Assembly: GCA_002964805.2 (NCBI GenBank)
Contig: PUDQ02000014.1
Coordinates: 310,001 to 374,000 of the forward strand
From: Trametes villosa
Lineage: Eukaryota; Basidiomycota; Agaricomycetes; Polyporales; Polyporaceae
Length of the DNA stretch: 64,000 nt
Direction of reading: 5' to 3'
The position numbers and the translations under genes were made by a program. Shown here in pieces: positions 12,290-23,945 of this stretch. Within the stretch, counting starts at the first letter, position 1; every line of letters starts with the position of its first letter. Below the pieces are notes generated by a model that did not search any database, was not told the origin of the DNA, and was given only the letters and a program-made list of their open reading frames with translations.

Positions 12290-12549
12290 CATCGCGAGCG
12301 CACTCATAGCGAGTGAGGATGTGGGATGTTATGAGATTTTTATGTCAGTACATCAGTTTCTATCGCTACAGTATGTTCTTAGTACGCTAGGCAAGCCCGA
12401 CGAGCGCAGATGGTACCATGTAAAGTAAAGAATAGTGTATATCATCGTACAAGTTGAATCGCGCCGCCCGAAAGATCAGCCCCACAACCTGTGCGACACG
12501 ACGAGAACGGTCAGCACGTATCCCAACTGCGAGGCCGCTAACGGAGCAC

Positions 12550-13807
12550 TCACTGACGCCAACCCGGGTGCTTCCTGTCCCAGTGCTGCGACTGGTCCTT
12601 GGAGCGGCTCCCCTTCCAGTTGCACGCGGGGCAGATCATTGCGAAGCCCACATGCGCCTCCTCGACGTGGCGCGCCATCTGGGGCCCCAATACCACTGTA
12701 TGGCACCCGGCCCAGACGCAGGCCAGCTGCACCATGCTCTTCGGCTTCGTCGCGTCTGCCGGGTAGTGAGATTTGACGTGCGCGCGCGTCTTGTCGCCTT
12801 TGCTGGGGCTCAGCCAGAACTGACAACCGGGAGCGCCGCATTGGCATGGAGGAAGGGGGAGAGTGGTGGCAGCCAGTTCGGCATTGCCTCGTCGCGGGCG
12901 CGGAACGTGCGGCTGGATGTTCTCGTCCTCGGAGTCATCGTCGGCTTGGTCCTCGAGACCGTGTCCTGCGTCCTCTCCGGCACCCGTCGGCTCTTCATCA
13001 GGGTGGTCGGTCGGCGCATCGCTTGCTGCCGGAGGGTTGATCACATCCGCCTCCGCACCCTCAGAGGGTTCCTCTTGAAACTCGTCGCCCTCCGCGTCGG
13101 CACCCTCAAGTACGGATGCCTCGCGTTGTATCCGCTTGGCCTTCTTGGACAGAGGGAGCGCGTCCTCTGCGCTCTCGGCCCCAGTTTCTCTGGCGCGCTT
13201 CTTCCCCTCTCTCTTCGCAGTACGGCCGGGCGAGGGTAGTTGGGGCGAGTATAGCGTGTCAGGGAGCGCGGTCGGCTGCGTCGTGGCTAAGTAGGTGGTA
13301 TCCGCGTATTGAGAGGGTGGTTCGCCCGCGCGTTCGTACGTGGGGATATCGAGCTCGCCCGCAATCGGTAGAGTGTTGTCGTCGCCGGAGGAGGCGAGAA
13401 TGTCGGAACGTTCCTCTGCGCATTGCTCGCAGTCGCCGAAGTCGATGAAGTCGTCTTCCAGGCTTCCTACCTGCTCCAGGGCTTCTGGGTCGATGTCGTC
13501 GCATGGGGACCCACATTCGTGTCGCTGGATGGCGGATGAGCACGGCGCAGGGGTTGGGTCACGAGCAAGTAGTTTGGGCGGCAAGCCACATACCTGCGAT
13601 GCCTCCCATACTCCGAACCACTGCTGGCGGACCAGCGCGACATTCGACATGTTAGCCACACTCCCGTCGTGCACGTTCTGGAGATGTAAGCGGGTTGGTA
13701 CGAGATATACGCAGGAAATTTCGGAGCGGAGGGGCACTCACGTTGGGCAGGTTGTCGTCCACGGTGCGGAGCGCAGAGGAGGGGCCGGCGGTGGTGTGCG
13801 ACGACAT
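12550..13807 (-). CDS. Gene D: array-family three-zinc-finger protein
   Basis: Three exons, all phase 0: 13807-13742, 13677-13594, 13524-12550; 374 aa. Intron 1 (64 nt) has a GTGAGT donor; intron 2 (69 nt) starts GTATGTGGCT, the extended donor shared with E-H, and lacks a stop in frame. Exon 1 is MSSHTTAGPSSALRTVDDN. Exon 2 is 28 codons, the same length as in gene F. Exon 3 starts with the family motif around LEDDFIDFGDCEQ, then a low-complexity acidic/basic region with likely nuclear localisation signals (KKRARE, RPRRGN). The three C-terminal fingers (CGAPGC...H-x3-H; CVWAGC...H-x4-H; CPACNW...HWDRKHPGW) are almost identical to gene C. The KEN tripeptide is absent. Function unknown beyond probable nuclear DNA binding. 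Confidence 0.85.
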
Positions 13808-14002
13808 GGTGTACTCGGGGATGTGGAAAGGATGGTGGTGGAAATTATAAGTGATAGCGGATGGGCGTCGTCGGGAGACGGGGAAGGTAGAAATTCGGAG
13901 TGAAGTGTGCGGAAGGGTGTGGATGAGAGTGCGGAGAGACAAACAGGGCGGAGTGTAGCCGCCATTGTTGTGGGCACGGGACTTTGACGCCGTGGCTTGA
14001 CT

Positions 14003-14020
14003 ATGAACATCGACGCGCTC
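14003..14020 (-). promoter_or_regulatory. Array promoter element upstream of gene D
   Basis: On the minus strand GGAGCGCGTCGATGTTCAT, about 200 bp before the ATG, followed by AAGCCACGGCGTCAAAG. Confidence 0.78.
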
Positions 14021-15564
14021 CGCGTTCTGTCCTGGTTGGCGCCGGCCATTACCTCGCCGTTCCCGCTCTGACAGTTGAACTAATGTTTGTTAACTCACAG
14101 AATAGTGCGAAGGGTGCTGGGACTTACCTGGGTAGTCCCATTGCCTGGACCGTGGCCTACAACCCTCGCCGCCAACTCCAAGCCACCCTGCTCGGTGCGC
14201 GAGCCCTACCGGAGGGCCGCCCAACATCCCGAGCACTCCCCCAGTCCTACGATAGACCCACGCGCCGCAAGGTAGCGTGAACGCGCAGAGTCGCCCGTAC
14301 AAGCGCAGAAGCCACCAGGAGTCGCGTTCACAGACTTGTGGCTAACGGCACAGTAGCCTTCCGCTCTTCGCTGAGGTACGCTAACGCCGTGCCCCGGTGC
14401 CCACCTACTTATATTGCCTTCAGGCCATAACAGTTCAATGGGCTTTTCGCTTGCGAGCTCGCAGCAAATTCAAGGGAATCAAAGGGGTGCCACCCCCGCC
14501 GTTGGTTGAATGTGGCCATCGCCAACTTCAGTTCAAGCGCGACGGCTCCCTTACGGCCGTCGAAAGACAAACACAGACCGTACGCATACTATCGTCCTAT
14601 TGTGGTGCGAAAGAGCTGACACACGTTTGGAGTACTGTCCAAAAGCGCAAGAATCGACCAAGGGGCGCAGAAGAGCCCACGATCGCTGCCTTGATCGCGT
14701 TCACAAACCACTAACTCGCTGCTATTTTCCACGGCAAGAACGTTACGTGAAACGTGTTCTGAGTAGGTGGGTGGCATCGCTTGTCCTTCCCGGAAGCGAT
14801 GACACTCATCCCTTTCTGCCTAGTACCCAGGGTGACGAGTCGGACTATACTCTTTGGCGAGCAAATCCCGAGCCGCCACCCGCGAAATGACACGTGTCGG
14901 CACCGCGTGCACCCAGATAGCTTCGAGGATACTCCTGTCAAGCTGAAAATGCAGTAAACGTGGAAGCGACATGTGCCCCACCCCCGAACGCGGCCAACAT
15001 GTCGGGCTTCCCACTCACTCACCGTGAAACGTGCCGATATCGAGCTCCGTGTGCTGTCGCGGAAGACGCACCGCACTCCAATACGGCCCCTCATGGGGCC
15101 ACTCTCGAAGGTGAGTTCATCAGTCCTTTCATTCGTGAAAGCGTAGACATGTCGCAGGGGCTCGCGCCTTGCCTCGATAGACGCCCACCGAGTCAACTGT
15201 TCGCGTTGCTAGACGCTGGCGACGCGTTGCCTTCGCACTGAGTGCGGTGCGCGGCATGCTCGCCAGCCATGGCACGTAGAATCATATCCGGGCTTGAGGG
15301 GTATCTATTGAGATAGGGGGACGCCTCCTTTGCTCTGCGTTCTACGCGCGCGCCGCGATCTGTTGAATCCGAACGAAGTCAGCGTCGCCAGATTCGAGGA
15401 GTCTGGCGAGCCGCTGACGGGTCTCGCGGAACATACCATCTTGTGATTCCGTTATTCTACACTCTCTGAATACCAGAGAGCGTAGCATGGCGAAGAAAAG
15501 CCAGATTGGACATGAGGGGGAGAGAATGAAGTTAAGCGCTGTGGCTAAGTCGTGCTTTCTCGCA

Positions 15565-15660
15565 ACCTGATTGGACAGCCGTGCGCTTGTAGTTGCTTGT
15601 GGCTAAGGCGGCGCCATTGCGGACGGTATATAAGACGCAATTCGAGACAGGGCACCCTTG
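15565..15660 (+). promoter_or_regulatory. Promoter-like segment (inverted CCAAT box and TATA) without a clear gene
   Basis: GCAACCTGATTGGACAG (inverted CCAAT) is followed about 60 nt later by GGTATATAAGACG. The same arrangement occurs in the duplicate copy near 25615-25710. The downstream DNA has only a short frame (about 30 codons from an ATG near 15744) that is not kept in the other copy. It could drive a noncoding RNA or be a promoter left from a lost gene. Confidence 0.45.
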
Positions 15661-17566
15661 TTTCGCTACCACCACCACAGCTCTCGGATTTCGCTCTCCT
15701 CCCCCCCACCTCTCCTCGTAACTCCGCCTGGAGGCTCGCTCGAGCATGCCGAAATACTCTGGAACTCGTCTAGGACTCCAATACCCTCCTCATACAGCTC
15801 CTCACGCTGTTACTTGCCATGGACGTCCGTTGGTCTGAGATTGCTTGAGTTCGCTGGGTACAAACCGTGCGTCTTCTCCTCTGTATAATGCTAGGAGAAG
15901 GTCCTGTTGGGCAGAGGTGCGCCCAGTTATCCTCAGTGACCTTCGGTTTCCCGGCCCCGCCTCATCAAGCGTCCTTCCCTTCCCCCTGTCTGCGAGTCTG
16001 CGTCTCTGTTATTCGGCTCGATGTCTGTCGTTGGGCTTGTGCAATAACATCGGTGGTAAGCATACTATGTGCTTCACCGTCTCCGTACCGGGCGCTTTCG
16101 TCGCACCCCTGCTCTCCGACGTGCGAATCGTGAACGCTCCACTACACGCACAAACATGGGCGCGAACGCTGACCCGTGTGGCGCCACCCTGCTTTGTGAC
16201 CTCCGCCCAGGCTGTATGTTACGTGACCTTCGCCTTCGATTGCATCGCCAAGAGGTAGTACCTTACCCCGGGTTTATCACTTGCTCATCACTTTGGTAGG
16301 TCATCCTCGCTTGAGGCAACACGCCAGACGGGCCAAAGCCATACTCAGGTCGCTCGCCGTGAAAAGCAGATGCGACGATCACCACTACCTGCCTTGCAGG
16401 TAGGCGTGATGCTGATGTTCGACATCCGTTTTCGTAAGGACCTCCTTATTCAGCACATGGCACATCACGATACTTATCCTGCAGTTGTGTCTCCCCACAC
16501 GTAGCACACGGCGCAGCGCATGCCCCCGTCGGGCTGTCGATGCCGGATCCTGGAATAGCAATCGAAGGCCTTCGAAGGCAAGTGCATGCGGCCCCTGCCT
16601 GCGTGATTGCCCTAGATTGCTATCGCAGCGACGGGCGCGCATGAAGGACGGACGAACCGAAGGACGTACGATCGTCGCCCGAGCGCTGCCGTCCTCTCTT
16701 CTGGCGCGGGCTCATATACCGCTTCCTGAGCACCTGGCTGCCGCTTTCGCTTCCGCCTCCTCGACTTCCCTGCTCCCCGCCGCTGCAACGCCAGTGCGCG
16801 CCGGTTCCCTGCATCTCGTGCCCGCACGCGCACCCGCCCAGGACAACGCCCTGAGAAACGACGCCTGTGACCCGACGAGGCGATCGACGCTCGAGTGGGA
16901 TGGCTTTGCCACCGATGCTGTACGTTGTGTAAGCTTGAGCGAGCTAGGTGCATCGCCCGCGCTACGATGCGATGGACGATGTGGCGTGAGCGGCCAGTGA
17001 GCAGTCTTCGCATGCGGCCCGAAGGTCTACCTAGACGTGAGCGGCGTCAATGAGGATTTTGACGACAAACGTCGCACGGAGTGAACTGAGGTATCGCGCC
17101 GTACCGCGCGCGACCACCGAACGGTCTCCTTAACGGGGGCGAGGGTTGGTTCGCGCTGTTGCGCAGGTCTGGGTCCCAATGCATGGCGTACCCCCACTTG
17201 TCGCGTCGCGCATCGTGGCGCGCTGCGATGCCTACTAGGTGAGCCGCGTTAATATCAGTTGTCATCAAGTCCGTGAAAGGATGCGAGGGAGTTGGGTGAT
17301 GGCAGGTGTGGCACATTCAGGCCGTGCGCAGAGCAGCTTGGACAGCGTCCGGCGAGGTGTTTAAAAAGCATATCTAGTTATAGGTGCTACTACATGTACA
17401 AATGTGATTGCGAGCGTAATAATATACAGTACGTCGACTCCTACTCGTACATCCCCGCGTATGGGAGAAAGGTCCTGTCCGATTCCACGGACACAGCGAT
17501 CACGACAGTCTGCACAGAACACGGGCTGGGTTAGCACGCATCGCAAGGACGACGAAGAAAAGGTAC
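15661..17566. other. Intergenic, no supported gene
   Basis: Part of duplicated block beta. Short frames here are not preserved in the other copy (25.7-27.5 kb), which argues against a protein-coding gene. Confidence 0.45.
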
Positions 17567-19147
17567 TCACAGCGTCCAGCCCGGGTGTTGCCGCTTGAAA
17601 TGCTGCCGCAGGTCCTTGCTCCGGCTCGACTTCCACTCACACTTCGGGCTCGTCATTGGGCAGATGAACGCCAGGCCGACATGTTCCTTGTGGACGTGCG
17701 TGATCATGCACGTCCCCCTCACTGACTCCTTGCACTTGCCTGGCGCGTGCCGCCAGAGGCACTCCAGCTTCTCGCTGCCCTCGATCGCTTCCTTCCCGTA
17801 GTGTTCGATGAGGTGCGCGCGGTTGTCATCGTGCATCGTCGGGACGAAGTCCTTCTTGCAGCCCTTCACTGGGCATGGCACGTCCGGGAGGTCCAAGGTG
17901 ACGGCGGCGACCGTGACGTGCCTCCGGCGGGGGCGCTTCACGCGCACACCGGTAGCTCCCGTCGTCGCCGCAGCGGGAGGCTCGTCGTCGGCGTCGTCCT
18001 CGACGAGGTCCTCTTCTTCAAGGTCTTCATCCGCCGCGGCGTGGCACGAAGGGCCGGCGACTAGCGCGTCTGCTCGGGGGGTTGGTGCAATGGCTGCCGG
18101 AGCGAGCGTGTTCCCTATCGTGCTCCACAGGGTAGGGACCGTGTCGAGGCGCGGCCGGATGTTCCTCAACGGAGGGAAGGGAGTGGCGGGATCCGAGGGT
18201 TCGGGTGCGCGAGCACGCTTGGTGCTCTTGCGAGGCGCCTTCTTCGTCTTGGTCTGGACCGTCGTAGGTGTCGGTGCAGGGAGCTCGGTCGCATACGCAG
18301 GGAGGCGGGAAGGCCCAGCCTCCGGGAAGATGGCGGACGGAGGTACGTATGGCAAAGCGGAGGGGCGTCGGGTGGATGAGTGTGAAGGGAAGCTCGGGAA
18401 CTCGAAAGGCGGAGATGGAGGGACCGGGGCGGCATGGGCAAGGTCCTGAGTCGGCAAGAAGTGGTAGTCGTCCATGTACGGCAGAGGAGGAAGATCCATA
18501 CACGAGTCGTCGTGGCCAACAGGAAGCGACGCGAGCCCTGGGTTTCCTGAGGGGACATCTAGTGCGGGGTCGAACTGGTTCTCTTTGTCGCATTGGTCGA
18601 GGTCCAGGATTCCCTCGGCGAGACGGTCGAAGTCCGCGTCGCATTGGCTCGCGTTGAAGGCGTCCCAGGGGTTTGCGCAGGGAAGAGAGTCGCAGAAGGG
18701 GGCATAGAGATGTCCCGCCTCGTGAACGGCGGGCTTTACGATGTAATGAGTCGGGAGCGCATCGATCATCTGGTTAGCCACACACCTGTGCACCCCCCTC
18801 GCCGTACGCTGCCAGTGGTTGCTGGGTATCATATCGGAACGAGTTTGTCGGCGGGGAGAGGCTTGCGGACAAGTATCCTTCGTCTTCAGAAGCGGGGTAG
18901 GTCGTTGCACGCTCGGGTTGGGAGGTCGGGTCGCAGTAGGCTGCCGCCAGGTATCCAATCTGTGGTGCGCCGGGATAGGTATCTCTAGGAGAAGTACATT
19001 CCATTGGACTGAACCTACCTGGGCATCGATGCAATAGAGAGACCTAGGGATCTCCTGGTGCGCGACTTCCGGGTGGGCCGAGGTGAGGGGGGGCGCCGAG
19101 GAGGGGCCGGCGTTGTTGCCAATGGTGTTCACGAAGTTCGTCTGCAT
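17567..19147 (-). CDS. Gene E: array-family three-zinc-finger protein
   Basis: Exons 19147-19019, 18959-18786 and 18733-17567, all phase 0; 489 aa. The introns are 59 and 52 nt; intron 2 starts GTGTGTGGCTAAC. The unspliced sequence is open throughout, but exon 2 must be read in another frame: that frame gives YPASEDEGYLSASLSP, which matches G and H, so splicing is the better model. Exon 3 begins with LDLDQCDKENQFD (KEN-type motif). It continues with Pro/Ser-rich sequence, the segment FPPLRNIRPRLDTVPTLW shared with G, and basic KRPRRRH. The last 100 residues form three fingers: CPVKGC...HLIEHY, CLW-x6-C...HVHKEH, CPMTSPKC...HFKRQHPGW. Probably nuclear. Regulated presumably through the shared upstream element. 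Confidence 0.87.
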   Translation of the reverse strand: MQTNFVNTIGNNAGPSSAPPLTSAHPEVAHQEIPRSLYCIDAQVGSVQWNVLLLEIPIPAHHRLDTWRQPTATRPPNPSVQRPTPLLKTKDTCPQASPRRQTRSDMIPSNHWQRTARGVHRCVANQMIDALPTHYIVKPAVHEAGHLYAPFCDSLPCANPWDAFNASQCDADFDRLAEGILDLDQCDKENQFDPALDVPSGNPGLASLPVGHDDSCMDLPPLPYMDDYHFLPTQDLAHAAPVPPSPPFEFPSFPSHSSTRRPSALPYVPPSAIFPEAGPSRLPAYATELPAPTPTTVQTKTKKAPRKSTKRARAPEPSDPATPFPPLRNIRPRLDTVPTLWSTIGNTLAPAAIAPTPRADALVAGPSCHAAADEDLEEEDLVEDDADDEPPAAATTGATGVRVKRPRRRHVTVAAVTLDLPDVPCPVKGCKKDFVPTMHDDNRAHLIEHYGKEAIEGSEKLECLWRHAPGKCKESVRGTCMITHVHKEHVGLAFICPMTSPKCEWKSSRSKDLRQHFKRQHPGWTL

Positions 19148-19324
19148 GTTGGATATTCAGGTGGAAAGGGTGAAGCGGTTGTGGGGATATTGCGGGGAAG
19201 TGGAGAGAGGATGGGTTCGAGGTGGAAGAGTGGAAGAGGTGGTTGTGGATGTTGCAGAGTGAATGAAGGAACGAGGCGCCAGAGCGCCGAAATATATACA
19301 GGGCAGGTGAATTGGCGCCGTTAT

Positions 19325-19342
19325 TTGAACATCGGCGCACTC
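19325..19342 (-). promoter_or_regulatory. Array promoter element upstream of gene E
   Basis: On the minus strand CGAGTGCGCCGATGTTCAAA, one mismatch to consensus, about 180 bp before the ATG, with GGCGCC at 19314-19319. Confidence 0.75.
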
Positions 19343-20186
19343 GAATCTCTGGCTCCTACCACGAGGATGTTCGACAAAACCCATTCAGGTGCGCAACGAC
19401 AGCTCTCCTAGATATTCGTTAGCTCTAGTATTTATTTCGCGTAGAATGTGGCTTACCGGGAGCATCCGTCGAGGTCGAGCGTGGCCTCCGACCTGCTTCT
19501 CGATCGTCTAGCCACACGCCAAGTATGGAGTTCCCGGAGTCCAGTCGGCGGCGCAAAGCACAGGAATGAGGAGATCGAGTGTTTCCACCGTACGGAAGAG
19601 CGGACTCCCCCGCAGAAAAACGCGAAGAGACGCGGGTACTGTTGTCGGCCTCCTCGCCTTCTCGGTCGCCGGCCCGCGACAGCTATGGGCCGCGGCCTAC
19701 AAGAATAGGGCCTCGCCCGGGAATGTAACGCGAGCGCGAGAAAGTGTCGACAGAATGGGGAGATCGAGCAGCGTGAAGCACGGTGAGCCAGAATATATAG
19801 ACTTCTCAACCTCGACCTCATCACCGTTTGACACTGTTCAGGACGATATTGGGCCAGGCGAGTCCACGTCCATACAAACACAACACTGCCGTTACGCGCA
19901 ATACGCGGCCACTTGCACAAGGCGAGCACTCTTTCTACGCGCAACGACACCCACAGGCATTGCTGACGCTATACAGCATTATGTTCTTCCAAACGCAGGC
20001 GGCGTCGACACAAAAACATACGCGTATAGGGCCAATGAACCAGCCATCGGTGCTATGCACAACTAGTCGCGGCGTCTCTTTGGACATTAGCAGTCTCGAT
20101 GTGTTTGCGCAAAATGTTCATGCAATTCTCTGGCAATGTACGTCGCAGAGGCTTTGCTGTTTTATTCTTCAGGCTCGGAATTTAAG

Positions 20187-20244
20187 CCTTGGTGACGCTC
20201 CGGACCGCGCGACCAAAGGCGAGCGTTCCGAAGCGTCACCAAGG
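20187..20244. repeat. Inverted repeat, 25-bp arms
   Basis: The left arm, starting CCTTGGTGACGCTCCGGA, pairs with the right arm, ending TCCGAAGCGTCACCAAGG. The arms differ at four positions around an 8-nt loop. A weaker version lies at about 33613-33679 in the duplicate. Confidence 0.6.
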
Positions 20245-20377
20245 CCATTGAAGTCTCTTATCACCCAGCGTTCAACTCAGTAAGAGCTAAGTGCCTGAAG
20301 AATCATACGAACTACGCGTTCACCGGTGAGTGGACGAGAGCCCCTCCTCTGGAAAAGCGAAGTTGGCCTCATCGTAA

Positions 20378-20420
20378 CCTCGCGAGCGCTCGTCCTGCCC
20401 CATGGCGGGCGCTCGCAGGG
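20378..20420. repeat. Hairpin, copy 1
   Basis: Arms CCTCGCGAGCGC and GCGCTCGCAGGG around an 18-19 nt loop. The matching hairpin in the other copy of block gamma is at 33823-33865. Confidence 0.5.
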
Positions 20421-21264
20421 TGTTGATCGAGAAAATTGCCGCGATATACATACCTTTGTATCGCGGTGCACACTCGACATCTGAGTGCATCGAAGCAACG
20501 TCATAAAGGATGAAACTATGGGCAGTCCCTGGCGATGAGTGGGGAAGGCGCGACGGCTGCAGAGCTTGGAGCGCGGTTTTCGCGCCTGGCGTGCGACCCG
20601 CGGCAGCGTCTTGAGAGTGATTTGTGTTTTTTCGTGTACCAGCTCGAGCTGTGGCGTCGCTTCATTCTGTGCGGGTACAGAGGAAGATGTGGGTGAGAGA
20701 GAGCAGAAACTTTGGGTGGAAGAGGGAGCGAAGGAGAGCTGCCAGGCGAGACACGTGTCGCGACGCGCGCCGACCGGCGACCGCCCGCGCGCGCCTTATC
20801 CTCTTACCACCATGACCACTCGACTCGAACGCCACATCCACCAGGGAGCAGGCTCGGGATCTTGTGGAACTAAAGACATCTGCTAAGAAGCAGAGAGTAC
20901 CACGCAGCGACCCTTTCCGAAGTCTGCGTTAGAGTCGTCACGACTCAGGCTGCAAACGATGGCCTCTATACCCTCTTGGCAGGGACGTTTCGTCGTCTAT
21001 CTTCCCTCGTCATGGGTCGAAGTACTGTGACAGCCCCAATCATGACTGTTGTACTGCAGGATCTTTCAGATTCTCGTTCATTATGTCCCCCGCCGCGAAC
21101 AGGGTCACTCACGGCCTGGGGTTTTCCGCAGGGTCTCTGAACGTAAGCCCTGATGCGGCACTCGAAAGTGATACTCTATCCTGGACACCCACAACCTTGT
21201 CTTCGCCAAATGCACAGATCGGTGGAGCTTAGTCCTGAATGACGGCGTGGATGATGGCGGGTAT

Positions 21265-21910
21265 CGCGCTTCAAAGCCTTCGCTAGGCTTCTTGCCTGTG
21301 TATCCCAAATACATGCCGTTGCTTCTCTTGTGGTCGCGCGGAGATTTACCACACGCAACCGCTCACACTCAACGTGCCCTCGCAAGCGCGGATCCCCACT
21401 AAAGCATCAGTGCTCTCGCATAGTACCTAGAAGTGCTCATTCGACGTGGACACCTAGGTAGGCCTCAATTCAGTCGCACCCGCCTGATGCTGTAACTCAT
21501 TACAATCTCGTTTTCTGTGCAGCGCATGTGACTACCTGAAAGGAATGTGACTCGCTAAGCCATTCACGCAATTCGTACGCATTGACGACATAACGCGCCT
21601 GCGTCCTTCCATGAGCTCGAGACCCACACTCCGCGGGAGGCGGCGATGATAGTCAAACACGCGCTCGACTCGCGCGCACGCGTCGACGGCATCTTACTTC
21701 GCGTCAGTCTTGAAGATATCGCGTTTGAAGTTCGCCTCGGACGTCGAAAGGGCACCTTGTGAGGCTCGGAGGTTCGATGCACTCACGCTGCTCCGTTTCG
21801 TGCTGCTCTCTACAAGTCCGCTCAGCAAACAGGAGCGCGCGGAGGGCCTACCGGGCAGCGCGCCCTCACATGCCCCATGGGACGTGCTCTGGCCGCTTGA
21901 CGTGCAGGGT
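21265..21910 (+). pseudogene. Relic of the F-box-like gene
   Basis: Aligns to the 3' two-thirds of the F-box gene at 35530 (roughly its bases 36090-36790). Shared islands include ACCTCGCAAGCGCG-like text from exon 1, the relic intron with its TGTGCAG acceptor, AAGTTCGCCTCGGACG and GGAGCGCGCGGAG. Stops and frameshifts interrupt every frame, and the F-box start is missing. It lies in duplicated block gamma, so it was probably made by that duplication and then decayed. Confidence 0.7.
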
Positions 21911-22165
21911 TTTTGAGGAATTCATTGCAAACATTGCTTCTCTGTACATGTCCAAGTCGTTATGAGGGCCTAAATACAGTGAGATGTCGGGGAATTATTA
22001 CAGTACTAGGTACACATCGGCGGGTGTGCGTTAAGGTGCGGAAGCGCAAGGAGTGGGACTCGAGGAAGCGAGGGAGTATCATACAGGCTGCAGGGGAGTG
22101 TAGCGAACGATACGACGTCGAGACCACGCAGGCCATGCGCAGGGGAGGACATCGAGATTGCTACA

Positions 22166-22230
22166 GCCGTACTAGTGCAGGTAACTGCACAAGTACGACT
22201 TTAGCGAGCTCGGCGTATCCGCGCAGGCCT
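22166..22230 (-). pseudogene. Relic of the 3' end of gene I
   Basis: Nearly identical to 37502-37570. On the minus strand one frame reads YAELAKVVLVQLPALVRL*, against YAELAKVVLVQVPAPVRL* in the other copy. No upstream coding sequence remains. Confidence 0.5.
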
Positions 22231-22478
22231 CGGAGTGTAGGTCTAGAGGGAGAGCGGAGCAAAAGCGAGGGAAACTAGTCAGAAGGTGTTCTCAAGCTGA
22301 ACTAAACGTCCGCGCGGGAGCGCACCTTTGCTTTGCGTCGCTCAAGTCTTCTTTTCCGTGCGCACCCCTTTGGCTTCACGGAGTCCATGCACTGATTGAG
22401 TAGTTGTGGCGCCTAGGGTTCTTGGAGTCAAAACCTGCAAGAGAATGTGCCCGCAGCCACAGGACATACAAACTCACC

Positions 22479-23715
22479 TCATTGCTTCTTCGTCCTAGTG
22501 GACGCCTTCTTTGGTTTCTTCTCCGCGTGTTTACGAAGATGCCTAGCGGCGTCGTCCTGGCGCGAGAACTTCCTGGGGCACCCGGGCCACGAGCATGAGA
22601 TGGCCACCTCTCTCCAGTGCGCCGACACGATGTGTCGGTTGCGGTCGTGCTTGTACCTGTATCCCGCGGCACCGTCCGGGCCACCCGCGCACCCAGGGAA
22701 CGTGCATGGGTACAGCTTGTCTTTGGTAGTCACGTTGTGTGTGTTGAGGTGTGTACGGTCCTGAGCGAAGTTGCCGGTGACAGTGTACGTGCACTTGCCG
22801 TCGAGGCCGCACTTCTTCTCCGGGTTGGAAGGACCCGGCACTGGTAGCGTCGGCGCTGTGTCCGTGTCTTGCTCGTCGATGCGCTGCCGCTTGCGGGAAG
22901 GACCGGGAGTGGGTGAACTGGCCTCTTGGGAATGACAGTGCTCAGCGTCCGACATGTTATCCTCCTCCAGGTTGTCCTCTGCGTCGCGCCTCCGCTTGTC
23001 AGCGGCACGTGTCGAGCGGCGAAGTTGAAGGTTAGGCGAGCCAGGGTCCGGCGCGCCAGTCTTAACTTGGGAGTTGTGGGCTGTAGACATCGTGCCCTGG
23101 TGATCGTCGGCTTGACTGATCTCGGGGAGAGGCGCAAGCAGGGTGACGGGGTCGACTGGCGGGCGTGCGACGGGAGTTGTGCTTTCGGTGAGGATCAGGA
23201 GTGCTTCGAATTGGGTCACGGTGAGGAACGAGTTCGACGATAGCGCTTCGGATAGTTGTTGGGCGGTATCGTATCCGTAAGCAGATGCGGCCGGCTGCGT
23301 TGCCGCCAATACCGCTGGAGGAGGGATAGCCTCGTCCTCGCAGTCGCCGTAGTCTATGAACTCGTCTTCGAGGCGTTCCACTTCCTTGAGCGCAACAGAG
23401 TCGGTGTATTCGTCGGCAGAGACGCCGTCATACAGCTGTCGGCGAGCGAGGACACGAGAAGGTTAGGCAACATGTCGTGGATTGTACGCTAAGCCACATA
23501 CCCGCGGTACTGCCAACCCGGTCGTCTCTGTCTCGTTCTCTGGCCACAGGTTCGACCCCGTAGCCACAACCGTCGCTCGCGCGGTCTGGCATAGGAAGTA
23601 ATGAGTACGGATTGTAGGTAGGGGATGACTGGCACCGAAGAGCACACACCTCGGGGAGAATGTCGTTCGCGACGGGGAGCTCGAAGTTCCAGGCGATTTC
23701 GTTGTGCGATACCAT
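22479..23715 (-). CDS. Gene F: array-family three-zinc-finger protein
   Basis: Three exons, phase 0: 23715-23650, 23585-23502, 23435-22479; 368 aa. Intron 1 is 64 nt (GTGTGT donor). Intron 2 is 66 nt, begins GTATGTGGCTTAG and has a perfect CTAAC branch site. Exon 2 has 28 codons as in D but shares little sequence with it. Exon 3 carries the acidic family motif (LEDEFIDYGDCEDEA), then low-complexity sequence with basic nuclear-signal-like patches (RKRQR, DKRRRD). The fingers at about 260-358 are closer to the classical pattern than in other members: CGLDGKC...HLNTHN, CTFPGC...HIVSAH, and CSWPGC-x12-HLRKH. The tail is Lys-rich (KKPKKASTRTKKQ). No KEN tripeptide. Probably nuclear and DNA binding by inference. 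Confidence 0.86.
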
Positions 23716-23927
23716 CGTGTTGCGCGTGCGTGGAGGTAATGAATCGAGGAAGTGGGTAGTGGTGATTGAGAGGGATAGCGGATGGGTCCCGTACGAAGAG
23801 GGAGAAGATGAGAATGCGGGATGTAGTGCACGGAGGGATGTGAAAGAGAGTTGCGCGAGACAATCGAGCCAGAGCATGCCCATATTTGTAGGGGGAACGC
23901 GACTTTGACGCCGTGGCTTGTTGAAGT

Positions 23928-23945
23928 TGAACATCGACGCGCTCG
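23928..23945 (-). promoter_or_regulatory. Array promoter element upstream of gene F
   Basis: On the minus strand CGAGCGCGTCGATGTTCAA, about 213 bp before the ATG, followed by AAGCCACGGCGTCAAAG. Confidence 0.78.

Larger units (their letters stand above)
12290..14025. repeat. Duplicated block alpha, copy 2 (with gene D)
   Basis: Collinear with 9097-10920, including 3' flank, gene and promoter element. The coding halves have diverged far more in the middle than in the finger exon. Confidence 0.75.
14818..19500. repeat. Duplicated block beta, copy 1 (intergenic DNA plus gene E)
   Basis: Collinear with about 24880-29450 at an offset of 9.9-10.06 kb. Anchors are GACGAGTCGGACTAT at the left, the CCAAT/TATA segment, the GAAGCATATC region, the E/G finger exons, and GTGGCTTACC at the right. 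Noncoding parts are more eroded than the finger exons. Edges approximate. Confidence 0.7.
20150..22235. repeat. Duplicated block gamma, copy 1 (decayed)
   Basis: Collinear with about 33600-37575. Anchors: the hairpin region, the stretch before a shared GACCACCATG, an F-box gene relic, and the end-of-gene fragment at 22166-22230. Compared with copy 2 it lacks about 1.1 kb covering the F-box gene's 5' half. Confidence 0.65.

Noticed and set aside
17567..19147. Gene E as a single intronless 526-codon frame
   Set aside because: The middle in that frame lacks the SEDEGY motif shared with G and H; splicing into the other frame restores it with exon lengths equal to gene G.
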